The notes under the pieces are model-generated. The model did not search any database and was not told where the DNA came from. It worked only from the letters and a program-made list of their open reading frames with translations. DNA of 64,000 nt from Enoplolaimus lenunculus (taxonomy: Eukaryota; Nematoda; Enoplea; Enoplida; Thoracostomopsidae), in contig JASANG010002284.1 in NCBI GenBank assembly GCA_030248215.1, positions 1 to 64,000 of the forward strand, read 5' to 3'. The position numbers were made by a program, and so were the translations under genes. Positions within the stretch are counted from its first letter, which is position 1. Every line of letters starts with the position of its first letter. Positions 23,401 through 36,900 of the stretch are shown here, piece by piece.

Positions 23401-26082
23401 CTGATTTAATTTTGAATGTCATTTTGGCGCCGTACATCAATTCGCTCGTGATGCCGCACTGTGAAAGACGAGGCTCCGTGACAAATATAACACTTATCCA
23501 TATGCTTAAAGTAGGAATTTGTAATCAGTTAAGAATATTTATTCGTATACGAAACCGAAAGTTACTTACCAATGTCTTTTGATGATAGTAGTATATTATT
23601 TAACAAATTGTTACTATACAGGTTGTTCGTTGTTTTCTTGTACCTCAATGTCAGCAAATTGGTGACCGTCTACGTATGTTGGAAAATTCAAGTGCTGATT
23701 CTAAGGGTGTCATGCGTGTTAAAGCGTTAACTTTGGTAAGATAGATATGATTGTGCGTTTGCATTTCGGCCAGTACTGCTCGGCAAGGCCGTATCCGGGG
23801 CGGGGGGATCAATCCCCCTTTGGGATTTTTGTCCAGGGTTTTTATGCATTTTCAATTTTTACTTTGTAACACAAGAAATCACCCTTTCGAAATTTTTATA
23901 GGACGTAACGTCCTATAAAAATGCTGTTAACGACCATGCTGCTCGACTGTGCTAAAAACGTAAGATGAAAAAACTTTTGCCTATTATAGAATTTCACATC
24001 CTGAGTCCAAAGAAAAGGAAAGTTTTAATTTAACATTTTTGTAGAACCCAACATAACGCACGTGTTCAAGTAGCAGGTGGGTGGTTGCAAATAGGAAAAC
24101 TTTTAAGCTGAAACAAAAAGCTGCTTACATGGATATATAATTACATAGCACTGCGCATAATAAACACCACATAGACCTAATTAATTGAAGTTCGGTAACC
24201 AATAGATAAGTTGAGAGGTAAAAACTTGAAAACGAATAAATGAAATTAGGGTTGCGCTATACTTTACTGATGCGGTCGCCGCCGCTCGCCACAATGTACT
24301 GCTAACTGATGTAAATTAAAAATACATTTTCTCATAAGTTGTTTAATTACTACATTTTAGTCCGAGTCGATCTGTCAACATTAGAAATTTTGTTGAAAAC
24401 TCAACTCGTATGAGGCACTTTCGATGCCGAATTTAAATGAATTGTCTATAATGCTTCCTTTCGTCAAAAATTTTCCGATTCGCAAGTAACAGTGAAATCA
24501 TCAAATTTTTTGTTAACGGATTTAACCCCCTTTTCCAACCGCGGCTACGCGCCTGGCTGTGGACATTTTGCGAGCAACGTTTGGAGCTTGCAAACGTGAA
24601 ATGTACTTAGTTTCAAAACAGATAACTTGTGTAAACCATCCCTTAGTGTAGCGAATACAGAAATGACAGACCCAAAACAGGAACTAACGTTTTATAAATC
24701 CCGCTTCCAAGTATTGCTAAGTTTGAGCTAAATTTTACAATTCTGTTAACAGTAAGTTTTCTTGACCGTGTTGCATAGAGCACGACCAAGCAAATAGTTT
24801 TTTCAGAAATCTCTAACCAACGCGTTTAAAAACAAACAACCTCTGCCGACTGCATCAGAGCTCTACGAACGCATCGGACCATATTTTGCTGCTATTGTGG
24901 TTGACGGCTTTTCAAAACATTCACGCAGTTATCATCTCGCCTCGGTTGGTCATTCATATTCGCAAGATTTGTCTTCAACTTCGATAAGTAGCAAAAATCA
25001 GTATAGTGCTTCGCAGCATCTGTCTGTGTCGACTCCTGGTTGGTCTGTAACGAAACCTAGCGCCGGGATATTGTCCCCTATGGTAAGAAAACGGAAGAGT
25101 TTTTTCAAAACGTTTGATTATATTTAAAAGATCTTTTCACTTAAAGGGCCTTGGTTATAAAATACTAAAACTATAGTACGCAGTTTAAAAGTCTTATTTG
25201 TCTTTGAATTTTGCAATCTTTTTAAAAAATTTTTTAATAGAATTTGCATCTTATTATTTTGCCGTTTGTGCATATTCATACAGTCATGATATTAAGTTTT
25301 AGACTACGTCCACCGCTTACAGTTCACAGTTTTCTGGTGCCGCAAACCGTGTATCGAATAGCCAATCGTTCGGCTCTAACTTATCGTCGATGTCAAATTA
25401 TGCACTAAGCAGCACATCGAGTGGTAACGTATTAAACATTCCTGCTACCACAAGTAGTACGCAGACTGGATCTATAACTCATTCAAATTTGGCGCAAAAG
25501 GTTGTATTAGTCAAGTCTGGAACAGATTCGCAACAGATGCAACAACAGCAATATCAGCAACCACATAGTACGTCATTTCAGCACCACCAGGGTGGATTCA
25601 CTGGCACTGCAACGCAACGAAGTTATTCCGTAGTCGCTCCTAATACATACCAAAGCTCTGTTCAAGGATCTCAGCCGAACTCGTTCGCTCATCCAAGTGT
25701 ATGGTCTTCCGCGTCTCAAACTAGTGCATCCTCACAAATGCAACAGAGTTACTCTGTGACTCCAGTGTTTTCCAATGACGGCAATTCAATGGTGTCAACA
25801 CCATCTGCCTATCAAACAGTTACCCCGACTCGCGCAGTCGTGCAACAGTCATATTCGACACAATTACAGCCAGGATTCCAACTGCCACAATCGCAACAGT
25901 TTGGTGTTTCAATTTTGGACGATCAGCATTTTCCAACCTCGCAACTTAGCAGGACTCCTACACCAAGACTGACTGAACGAGTAATATCTGTTCGTTTGGG
26001 AAGCGCGTTATCGCGAAGTAACTCTCCGACAAGCATTAGTTCTCGATCCCCGATCAGCGTTAAAGACGACACGGCTCAGTGA
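17411..26082 (+). CDS. TAF6: Transcription initiation factor TFIID subunit 6 (TAF6)
   Basis: The coding exons are 17411-17461, 18573-18668, 19263-19349, 19944-20097, 20482-20538, 20802-20926, 21197-21262, 21664-21741, 22268-22369, 22684-22808, 23184-23316, 23622-23735, 24807-25082 and 25303-26082. All phases agree and give 747 aa. TAF6 pairs with TAF9 through a histone fold and sits in TFIID and SAGA in the nucleus. The histone fold covers residues about 18-78 ([27 protein letters not shown]). It is followed by the family phrase PLYGF...[14 protein letters not shown] at 79-100. [17 protein letters not shown] is at 130-146. The TAF6C HEAT repeats run from about 191 ([15 protein letters not shown]) to 396 ([21 protein letters not shown]). 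The last 350 residues are Ser/Thr/Gln-rich. The first exon ([11 protein letters not shown]) is short and rests on a single GTGAGT donor. The N-terminus is therefore less certain than the rest. Confidence 0.95.
17690..18430 (-). repeat. Dispersed repeat, copy 2 (inverted relative to 9720-10283)
   Basis: Read on the minus strand, this has the same beginning (gcgttttgtacttg...tccgtccgtccg), the same gccaattatcctagagtgtt segment and the same end (cgagcttcgctcaataaatgtagtcccactacgactggt) as 9720-10283. It has about three internal units, each with gggtttttgggtgcgaggaa, against about two in the other copy. It fills most of TAF6 intron 1. Confidence 0.78.
19470..19546 (+). tRNA. tRNA-like sequence, probably a pseudogene or SINE head
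   Basis: In TAF6 intron 3 there is a degenerate A-box (tagctttgtattagagc), a small stem around ggaccgataatcc whose loop could present the triplet GAT, and a good B-box/T-arm (gtggtttcgagccccac). The two sides of the acceptor stem do not pair, and position 33 is not T. A working tRNA is therefore unlikely; a decayed tRNA copy or SINE head fits better. Confidence 0.35.
23760..24560. other. TAF6 intron 12 with repeat debris
   Basis: The intron between 23735 and 24807 starts with a short repeat (ggccgtatccggggcggggggatcaatccccc, then aaaattttt). Near 24520-24560 it contains aacccccttttccaaccgcggctacgcgcctgg, the kind of edge seen in the gggcccgtag family. No coding sequence is seen. Confidence 0.4.
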
Positions 26083-27995
26083 ATTTTTATTTAATTTAGC
26101 ATATTATTTAAATCTTTGCATAATCGTGCAAATAGTCATGAAATACAATTATGGATGCGCTGGCGTGTAGGGGTCATCAAGGGTCGTAAATTTTTTGGGC
26201 AAGTATTTATCTGTTATGGAGTTTCAAGTGCTGTTGGGCTAGCTTTAATTTGAATCTCGTTAATATTCAGTGCCGTAGCAATGCTCGGTTTTAAAATACA
26301 TAATTGAACTGAAGTTTTCAATATAAATAATGTCTTTAATGTGATCTTCTAATATACAACAACATTTTGTTGGCGTATGATTGTATACACATTAGTCAAA
26401 GATTATGATTAGTAAAGTTGTTGTTCAGTTGCAGAGCCGATTGGTGTTTTAATATCGAACTGTTCACGCGTTTTCGAATTTGTAATGAACAGAATCGAGC
26501 GTTTTTAACGTCCATCTACATGACGTTTTTTGTGGAAAGAAAAGAAAACATTGTTTTTGTAACTACTCATAGCGAGCATTAAATCCATGGATGTATATGA
26601 GGGTATCGACAGAGATGATAGGGTACAACTAGAGGTCTGGGGCCGGCAGAAAATCGGCCTGAGACTGGCTCCGGTAGAATTTTTGCCGGAGCTTCCGGCA
26701 ATTTCGGTAGTAAAATTTTGCAAGCTATCTGTTGCACGTTTCGTTTTACTTTTCTCACAATTTTCAGGAATGAATTTCGCAGAAAATTTACAGCATAAAA
26801 CCAAACAACTTAACCTAATTTTGCTTCAGCGGCTCCGGCGAGTTTCGTTGACTTCCGACTCCGGTATTTTTCACTTCCGGTTGTACCCTGGAAAAAGCAC
26901 TTAGACATTCGAATATCTGTAAATTACGTAGAGTAAAGGTGATCTGTGGTTTCTGCTAAACTGTATTAACCGGTGTTTTTGTCACCACCCTCAGGTGGGG
27001 ACCCTTCGTTTTCACTCGCGCATCACAAAGATATCAACGGCCTACTATATTCATAAAAACACCAGGTGAGTTCATGCACGTAGCAGAATGGAGGATATAT
27101 CAGAAGTTTCTCTATTCTTTTATCAAAATATTTGACAAATGGACTTGGGTGTTAGTCGAGCTACAAAATTCAACAGTTGGTGTATGTATGTGTTTTCAGC
27201 CAATTAGTAAGCTCGGCTCCGGTAAGTTTCGCCCAACGACACCTCGCTTCCACTGCGCCGAGAGTACGACTACAGTTTTAGCCGTCTGTCTGTTGATGCA
27301 CTGGCAGCTTCTTTACTACAGGCCACGCCAATAGTCAGTTTTGAGACCAAAGAAATAAAATTTTATATTCGACTTAGCACACAACGTACAGCAGTTAAGT
27401 ATTTTAAGAGCAGCGTATCGAAATTCTTTGCTATTTTGCCTAATCCGATTACGATTACGAACTTCGAGTTCTCAAAATCTATTCCAGTATTTAATAATGT
27501 AGAAAATGAAAATTGGGGCAACTTGATATGTCTTCTCAACAGGTCGACGTGTAATTAGTATTAAAAACGTTTCAGATCACTTTAACGTCGTCATTTTGCC
27601 CTTGTGGTCAATGGCTGAGTGCAAGGGTGTCGTTTCGCGAAAATAGCATTAATGTGCTTGCTTTCCCTGTCTCTAGGCCAGGATAAAGGAGAATGACATT
27701 GTAAAGTATGAAATAGTTGGGTGAAAGATTAGCATGGCATAAAGCATATTGGTCTAAGCGAATGTTTCCGTGGGAAACATCGGCCTAGGTAGATCTTTCC
27801 TGGGAAAAGATCGGCCTAGGCAAAGTTTTCCGGGGAGAAAGATTTGTAAGAAGAAAATTCGGTGTGTTACTCCAGGTCCGGTAAAATAAAGTACTTACTT
27901 GGCAAATAAGATAGTGATATTTTTCTGTTTATAACTGCTGTGTTGTTAAGCGAACTTGTTCAGGTATATACTCGGCAAACACATGCGGTTGTAAA
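26083..27995. repeat. Intergenic region between TAF6 and the coiled-coil gene
   Basis: No gene is supported here. At 26625-26890 there is a copy of the ccggctccggtagaatttttgc repeat, sharing tttcgttttacttt.tcacaattttcagga with the copy at 7310-7560. At 27755-27845 there are three imperfect tandem hairpin units (listed separately). The remainder is plain AT-rich sequence. Confidence 0.5.
27755..27845. repeat. Three tandem hairpin units with cggcctagg linkers
   Basis: Three short inverted repeats (gtttccgtgggaaac, ctttcctgggaaaag, ttttccggggagaaa) lie about 30 bp apart, and the first two are each followed by atcggcctagg. Each could fold into a small stem. This is about 150 bp upstream of the proposed start of the coiled-coil gene. 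Confidence 0.6.
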
Positions 27996-30900
27996 ATGGA
28001 AGATTCGCAGTCGACCGGTACGTTGTTCTTTTCATCATATCGAAATCGCATTTCATTTACAAATTTTTGATTTCCACAATTTCAGTATAGACTCGTGGTG
28101 AATAGGAAGGACACTTTTTTATTCTGCATTAAGCGGTTACTGCCGCCGCACCTAAACACCCCATCTCGCGATCTCAAGGTAGCCTAAGTAGGATGGAGCT
28201 GCCGTCCGCCAAGCCCCGTGAACTATTAAGCAGTCCTATTACTATAGAACTAAAAGCAGTCTAAAAGTGCTACGATAAAATTTGGGCTGTTGGAATAATG
28301 AATGAAATTAGTATAGGTGTGAAGGGTTAGTATGCGATAGTCCCTTTGCTGAAAATTCTGAGTGGCGCTAATCCCCCTTCCCCCCGGCGTGGAAAATCAG
28401 TGAAAGAGAATTTGTATATGGGGGAATACACGTGTCGGGATAAATAAAAGATGTGTCTGTTTAGATAAATTGAAACGAAAAATCCGTTACCTTGAGGACG
28501 AATTGCAATGTGAAGTACGACGGCTTTCGGATGAAATATCAAGTTGTGATCTGGATATTGAGTCTTTGGTATTTATTCACTGTAGTGACCCGGATAAGAG
28601 ATAAGAGGCGGACTATATTTATTTGGCCTCTCCAAAAAGAACTCCCTGTTATTCGGTTGCGGACTGTTACTTATTTTTAACCCGCACTCCGCCGCTCTTT
28701 GTTACTGATATATTCGGTATTGCAACTATCCGTGGAATTATACGTTTATTTGTCTTGTGTCAATAGCTTGAGCGATAATGCATTGTTATGCTTATTTGGC
28801 CATGGAGTCATTTATGCGCTACAATTAGGGATAACTGACCTTTATGGACTCTAATTAGGGTTTAGGGACTCTATCCGCTTACGGACTCTTATAAGAGATA
28901 CGGACTCCTATTGATTAAGATGCAAAATGGAGACCCCTCTTTTTCGGGTCACTAATGTATGTTGTTTTTTAGCATTTAGAGAATTTAGCTCGTAGCATGG
29001 TGTAACCAACCGGATATCCGTTTCTGTTGTAGAAGAAATGCGGAAAACTCTATTGTTTTATATTAAAAAATAGTTCCAAATCACGTACATTTAATGCTTG
29101 CGATTTTTTATTTTTTGTATAATGTATATGTACTGCAATTGTCTGATATGCAATAAAAATGAAGAAATGCATCAAAAATCTTAAAACATTTTTACTTATA
29201 CGTTTACACCCTAGGTCGTAGTATTAGTGTTTCAGCTAAAACGTTACTAATCTTTAGAGTCGTCAAGAAATTGAACTGAAACAAGAATTGACGTCGATTC
29301 AGAAACAGAACGCAGAACAGGAATTAATAGTAGAGCAACTTGAAGAAGATGCGAAATCCACGACTGAGGAACTACAACGAATTAATGACGAGTGGGTTAA
29401 ATAAGGATTGTAATAGTTAGAATCTTACCAATTGAATCAGATGCTCAAATGTCTGTAGCTGCCGATCCGGTTAATAGTTGCGTACTGGAATCTAAGATTA
29501 TAATATATGCTTCTGTATTTATGTTTTTGTTAGGTTAGTAAACAAAAAGCTGCGGTAAAATCTATGGTTCACTGTTCTGGTTAGAATTCGGATTGAAAGC
29601 ATATTAATAATCAATCTTATAGTTCTGATTCCAAATCAGATATAATTTCGGTCCACTTCGCTTTGCATCTTGCTAAGATGTTTCCATTCGGATTCAGTGT
29701 TCATAACCATTATATTAATTAAATAACGGTATTCTCAGTTTTCATTGTATAGTTCTTGTATACTTAGCCCATATTTCCTCTTAAGCTTTTGTGTTTGAGC
29801 TTAGGCTTAGGAAAAGCTTCGCTTTATGCCTAAGCCTTTACGTAAGCGTAAGCCTAAACTTTAACGTAACCATTAAACGTGAAAGAATATGTACAAAGAC
29901 CGAATCAAACAAAGCATTTCTAATATTAATTGCAAGTTGAAATTTAAAACTGTTTTGTTACAATTAATAGCTATACGGCACCCGCCCTGTCGTCATACCC
30001 GATCGAAAGTAAATGCGCCCTCATTAATACAGTTTCTATAATGCTATTATGAAAGCGATCATTGTGCCCAAACTGTGTTTTTGTTTGTATATTACAAATT
30101 GTTACTGCATCATATTTATGAATTTTAAGACGTGCTGAAATTCAAATCTTGTACGTAGAATTGCAAAACAATGTCCGGCAAGTGTTGGAAAACTTGACTG
30201 ATCGTAAGTTCTTGCGATGTCGCATATTGCATATTTGCCAAGAAGTACGTAAAGCATCTATTATGTACCATTTAGCAACGCAGTAGCGTGTTCAATAAAA
30301 GTTTAATCGATACCATTGCAATGACAGAAAAGTAGGTTGTCTCCGGAACGAGCTCTCGGCAGATGTGGTTCCACACTGACCGATGCCGAATAAAGATTGC
30401 ACTATGCGCGCCGTGCGTCATGCCAAAGAACGAATTGTTAAGAAATGCGTGGTGCCGCGCTACGCATGAATAATTTAGTTTCACTTGTGACGGTATAACA
30501 CAACCCTTAGATGCACTGAACCGATTTTTATGTTGTTTGTTTTACATCGCGGCAACAGTAATTAGCAATAAATACATGTAAAGTTTTTTTTATAAATTAT
30601 GCTTTAAATAGAGTTTTAAGTAGCGTTAGATTACGTCTAAAATGATTGTGGCTGAAATCGCGCGGATACTTTTGAAAAGTTTAACAGTCGCAGTTTCGGT
30701 GTTGTAGGAAAATTTGGCCATTGTATAGATCAAGGCCGTAAAACTACTATAAGCATATTCCTGAACCTAAGCTTAAGTAAAAAAATTATTTTGAATCCTA
30801 TACTTACTCTATCGCGGTCTCACGGAGAAGTGGTCGGGAGAGATAATGCTTCCGGCGCTCTGATTTTACGGCCTATGTATAGATCAGGGCCGTAACAGTA

Positions 30901-33900
30901 GTATAAGCATATTTCTAAGCCTAAGCATGAGCAAAAATTATTTTAAAGCTTAAGTTTACTTCATCACAGTCTCATGTGTAAGGATAGGTCGTCAGCTGCA
31001 AGGTGTCATGGGATAGCCAGCACATGCGCGACCCACCTCCCAGACACAACGACTGTGCGCGACAGCTGCGATCTCACGTGCACTGCTCGGCCTTTGTGCC
31101 TGAGAAGCAGGGCTCGTTAGCCACTCACGCCAAACCTGGTGTGGCATGCAGCCACCGCGGTACACCATTCTGTCAGCGTAGGCAGCCGCCACCATGGGTG
31201 AATGCCGAGTCGTGCGCCACTACGACACACAGCCCTGTTCATTCCGGTACTGTGCAATTGGCAATGGAATGTTGGACCAGCAAGGCCAATTGTACACCAT
31301 ATTATTACATCATGGAAAAGCGGTCCATCCCTGATTGAAACATGGGCTGAAAAATCAGACCTCCGGCAACAGCTCCCCCCGTCCAACTTTTCATAGCAAA
31401 AATCAGACGGTGGGACTAATTTATCTGTGGACAAGTCAGGCGGTGCTGAGTTTCCTGGTATCTCATTTTACTTCTGCAACGCCGAATGATAATTGTTGTG
31501 AGGCTGTAATTGCTAAGTATTTTATGCCCGTTTACTAGCTGCCACTGTGCTGAAGCACTGTACTAAAATTAGGATGTTAACACCTACGATCGTCACAAAC
31601 TCTGTGAACAATATTTTTCAAAATATAATATATGCCTTGTTTTGGTACGTCGTTTACCAAGGGCAGATTTTGTTCTTGTTTTTTTGAGTTCAAATCACTG
31701 ACGCAAGCACGCAGAGAGAAGAAGCTGAATTAGAACAAAGCTTACAAGTAACTTGTTTTTTTTGTCGGCGGTAGACCGCATTTCATTTAAGCTGATATAA
31801 AATAGTGTTTGCTTACCTGTAACATTGTCCAATTAATAGAACATAGAAAGCAGCCGTGATAGATTAAAATACTCACAAATCCGACATTTGAGGATGATAT
31901 GAGAATATATTCATAGATGATTAGTGTGTGTCCAAGAGATGGTACTTGTTTAGTTCGCTCCCCACTAGTTATTATTTAACAAATGAAACGTTTCCGTCAC
32001 ACATTTATGAATTAGTGTGGTATGTGCTCTATTTACTTTTCAATCAGGGGTTAGCGTGAACAGGAGGTGGCTGGAACGCATCAAGCCGCAACACTAAGCG
32101 ATACTACAGTACTAAACACACAAAAGCATTTCATTATAAATTTTAACGGTAATAATGATTTGCTTACGGTAAGAGGTTGGGAGGCGACAGCCTCACATCC
32201 TGCTGATGGTCCTTTGAAATTGCGCTGGATTCGGGGGGCGGCAGCTCCTTCGTAGTGGAAAGTAAATAGTGCCCATACCAGTTACTGTTGAATGTGAAAG
32301 GCTTAGATTGATTCCATTGGCCTTTTACACTTGATTATTGGTACATTTTTAGGCGACGTTTGCAAAACTGAAACAGCTAAGCGACAATATGGAAGCATTT
32401 AGAAAGCATCTGTCTTTAGGTTAGTTGGCTGTTGTACACTTTTTCTATGTTTGCACATCGGCTAAGGTCTGCATTTAGGAAAAGTTTCACGTATGCGTAA
32501 GCCTTTGCCTGTGTTTTCATAAGCCTACACCTAAGCCCCAATCTTTTAGTGGAGAAAAGTGGGCAATAATTTTGAAACACACTTTTCAAAACCATTGGAG
32601 GGTTCTCGGGGCCATTTTGCCTGCCGATGGCTACGCCTTCGCTTTGTTGAAACCCCCATATTTAATGGCTTGTAAAACTAAAGAAAAGATCTTTGTATGG
32701 AATTAAAATAATACTATTTCTTGCATTACAGAGCATGAAAAAGATGAAGTATTAGAGCTGAAGCGTAACGAAGCTGCCGAAGAGCTTACTGCATTAATGG
32801 TTGAGGTTCTACTATCAATTTTTGGCATATATATCTTAGCTTTGCGTACAATACCCACAGGTTGATCCAAAAATTCGTGACGGGGGCGGACGGGCTAGCA
32901 AATGTTATGAAACGCAAAAATTGTAACATACGGACCTTATCATTTTATCTCCAAAAGTATTTCGTAAGACAAAAATTGTAGACCTTATCAGTTTATGAAC
33001 AGAAAATTTTCTGAGGGGAAAAATTGTAAGGTTTTATCACAAAAAATTTGTGAGGGTAAAAATTATATTTTTACAAAAAAATTTCTGAGAGGGAAAACTG
33101 TACGGTTGAGACCTTACTGTTTTATCACAAGCACTGTGATTTTCCTGAGCTGTGTGGGCACTGGAGGAAATTCGGAAACTAGAAGTTTATCCATGTATAT
33201 ATCAGTTTCATCGTCTTGCTAGACTTCCGTCAAAAGGTATTCTTAAGATTTATTACCAAAACTGTGTTTGGCCTTTCGCTCGCTGTTTTTTTCCTATGCT
33301 GGAAAAAGTTAAAATATCAAGCACCGGTAAATTTACAGAAAGTTCTATTTTGACAGGTTTTGACATACTTTAACTTTTTTGCGTACACATCTTAGTATTA
33401 TACAGAATAGAATCAGTCAATTAAAATTCACCCTCTAAAATTGGCTTAAAAGTTTCAGTCCAGCTACGTGCTTTGTTTCAGGTCGCACTTGCTCGAAACT
33501 ATCTTGATGAGAACACAAGTATCGTGGATCGTTTGTACAAAGAACTTAACGCAATGTCATTTGAAGTGCAAGCACAAAAAAAGGCTTATGGTACATCAAC
33601 CTGATCGTTTATACTTTCTTCAGTAAAATAAATATTCACATATTACGTTCAAATTAAAGATATATTGAATTGATTTGTGTCGACAAAAATAATCACGGCT
33701 GGCCACTGCTGCTCGTCGATTTGATTTCTAGGTCAAATTATTTGGTTTCCAGTGAATAATGGTAACCTAATTCTATTTGCGTATTGTCTGAAACTATATC
33801 TATCTATTTATATTTTATAAATTGTTGATTTAAAAGATTTAGGGATTTGCCGACTGATCGGTATTCGGTAATCGCCACTTTTCGTGAGTATCGGGCACTT

Positions 33901-36900
33901 CAAAAAAATGCCGATTCTTTGCTGATATTTTTTGCACTTATACAGTCAGTGGGAATGCTATCAATTTCATTTCTGGACGCATATCAGTGTGTCCGTTCAG
34001 GGCAACTGTTATCTCTCTTGCGTTTGTGTTTGAAAAAATTAATTGAAATGACCCATTCTTATAAAATTAGAATCGTCTATGATGGTAAGGGTTTAGCTCT
34101 TCATATAATGATGTAATTTAGTATCATATCTGTTTATTAATTACCTATAGTGTACTTAAGTTGGAAACAGCATCGGCATTGGCATCGGTTCGACATCGGC
34201 AAAATTTCAAAATAAGAATCGGCAACGGCAAAAATTTTGGTATCGGCACATCCCTAAAATATTTCAATTTTAAACAATTTTGACTTTACTGGATGCTATA
34301 TCACCTTCGTGTGTCTGCTGTTAGAAATGTGCGAAATCAATTATGCTGAAACGGTGCAATACGATAGTCAGTTAACATCCGATGCAGCTGATCTAAGAAA
34401 AACAATTGAATTTGAAAAAGTTAGTTTAAATTTTTTAAATAAACAAGGCTTAGGCAAAAATTTAGGCTTAGTAAAGTTTTTTCCGAACTTTAATCCTGGG
34501 GATAAGCCAGTGTATCGGGGAAGTCTACAAGAGCCTATCCAAAGTTTGGTGTATAGAATTATGCGGTAAATCTATGCAGTCCTCCACGTATGTGCATTTT
34601 GCGATAAACGGCGTTTATACTGTAAAGTTTAACTAGAACTCAAAATCTAATTTCTTCTGATCTGTATATTTTTTTTTCGCAAGAGTTTGATTTTTAAACA
34701 GGTGGAAGTTGAACGATTATCTGCAGAAGCACTTGACCTGGAGTTAGATCTGGAGAAATTTGTTTCTAATTTCGATGTTACGCTGGCTGAAGAAACTGCA
34801 CGAAAAAATGAGCTTAAAGATTCGATTGACGAATGTCAACGTGAAATTGAAAGTTTGAATCAGACCAATTCGCTGAAAGCCACCGAGTTAGTGCTTGTCT
34901 GTTTAACGGAAACTAAGGACGCAGCCTGGAGTGCGTTACCCAATATTTTGGTTAGATTGTTTATAGGGGGAACTTCAGCATCTGCTTCAAAAGGTATCTG
35001 GTCTGGTTTTGGTTGTCTTTGTTTTGTTAACTTATTCGAAAAGATATGAAAGTCTAACCCTTGCAGCTTGATTTAGTTAACTAACATTTAAAAGTTATTG
35101 GCTTGTAATGTTTGTAAATCAAGCTTATAACTTCTAAATAACCTCCATGAGAAACAATCATTGTTCGGTCACTAACACATGTATTGCGTTTAATAGACGT
35201 TAATATATTTAAAAAATAGATTGAATCAGGGTGCAACCGAATATCAGGCTTCGGCTACGACTCTGGCAAACAATTGACATCCGGTGCCGGCTCCGTATTC
35301 TGTATTGTCGGCTATATACCGTTGAAGCGAATAACATGTTTGATATTAAATAATTGTTTATAACCAGAATCACGATATTTCTCAGTTAATTTAATTCGAA
35401 CTAAACAAAAAATAAGTATATGAACAAACGCAGTTAATATATACTAAAACTTTTGCCAAAACAAAATTATAACAAATAATAGCAGGTAATATGTAGATTT
35501 CGCAGCCATTGCATGAAATTAGCCATATCGCCAATATGGCCAGGCACGGCTCCAATTGCCACCGTGGTTAGCTCCGTAGCGGCCGCGCCTGATTGGTTTA
35601 TCTGTTGGCAAATCAAAACTGTTCTCATAGACATGTAACAATTTACACCTTTCAAAAAACACTAATCAATACTGACAAGGTACAAAACTATTGATCAAAT
35701 TACTAGCGTCGTATATGTTTTAATTTTTGTCAAAATATTATGGGCGCCAATCCCAAAAGTTTGGGGGGCCACTGATTCCCCACTTTTTGAGTGCACGACT
35801 TGGTACGCGTTTTGACAACCCACTTTTGAAAGACAACAAACTTGACGGGCTTATTAGTATCCAAAACATCTGACAGCACTGATACGCTGAAGCGGCTTTA
35901 ATTTAGGAATACGTGTTGGTTGTTACATTGGTAAAAGTAAATATTGGTCCAAATGTTCAGGACCTGCTCTAGTCTTCGGAATATATATAATGTTTATTTG
36001 GCTTCTCATTACGTCTCCTGATGATTTTGATTAAATCTTAATTTTTTAAGACTCAGAAAACTGTAATTTTTCATGTACATTAACTGTGTAAAAGCGGCGC
36101 TCTGAATTGAATTGTGTCATTTTTTCGTTGAACGACTGGTTTAGCGCACCTAGTTTTACTATTGACTTTCGAACTACTTTTGATTTGATTAGAAATTAAA
36201 AACAAAACTATTAAGCTATTTTTTCATCAATCGAATGAAGCTGTTTTTTTGTGTGAACGGAACAACTACAAGCTAACATATACATGTTAACAGTTAGCAT
36301 ATAGATTTTGTAAACGACAGAAAAGTTCTCTATTAAGCGTGTCGCTATACTTACCGTGGAAAGTGTGAACTTGTCTAAATTGCTGAACTCACCCCTCTTC
36401 CCGCACTTTTGAGGACAGATTGGCGCCCATGCAAAATATTCGCTTAAATATCTGACTCCTAGTCCGGTAGCTTTTGATACCTGGTTGAATTTTGAATTTA
36501 GTGTACTTTACTACATTGTTTTTAATCTGTTATACCTTTAGGTCATTCAAGACTTTAATGTATCAGATGCAACATTTTGTTTTGGAATTTTAGACTTTTA
36601 AAGAAAAAACGAGTAATTAGCGAAAATGAAAGTCGCACGAAGCAGCTTGAGTCCGAAATTGGTAATTAAACTTTAACGACTTTGGTTGAGTTTAACCAAT
36701 GAGTGAAGTGTAATAATAAGTTGCAAATGAACAAATGAATTTATAACTAGAGCAGGTTATTATTGCTTCCTTAAAACATGACCCCTCATCAATTTTATAT
36801 AAAGGTAGACAAAAACGCACTACACTGGATGCATTGTCTTTCAACAAAATTCTTTACGTTTATTGTTTTTCGGGTGTGGCATCATTCACTTGTGGTCAGG

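Noticed and set aside
31003-31434. Overlapping open frames of about 100 codons on both strands
   Set aside because: Opposite open frames are expected in a GC-rich island; neither peptide looks like a protein family. Kept as a compositional feature instead.
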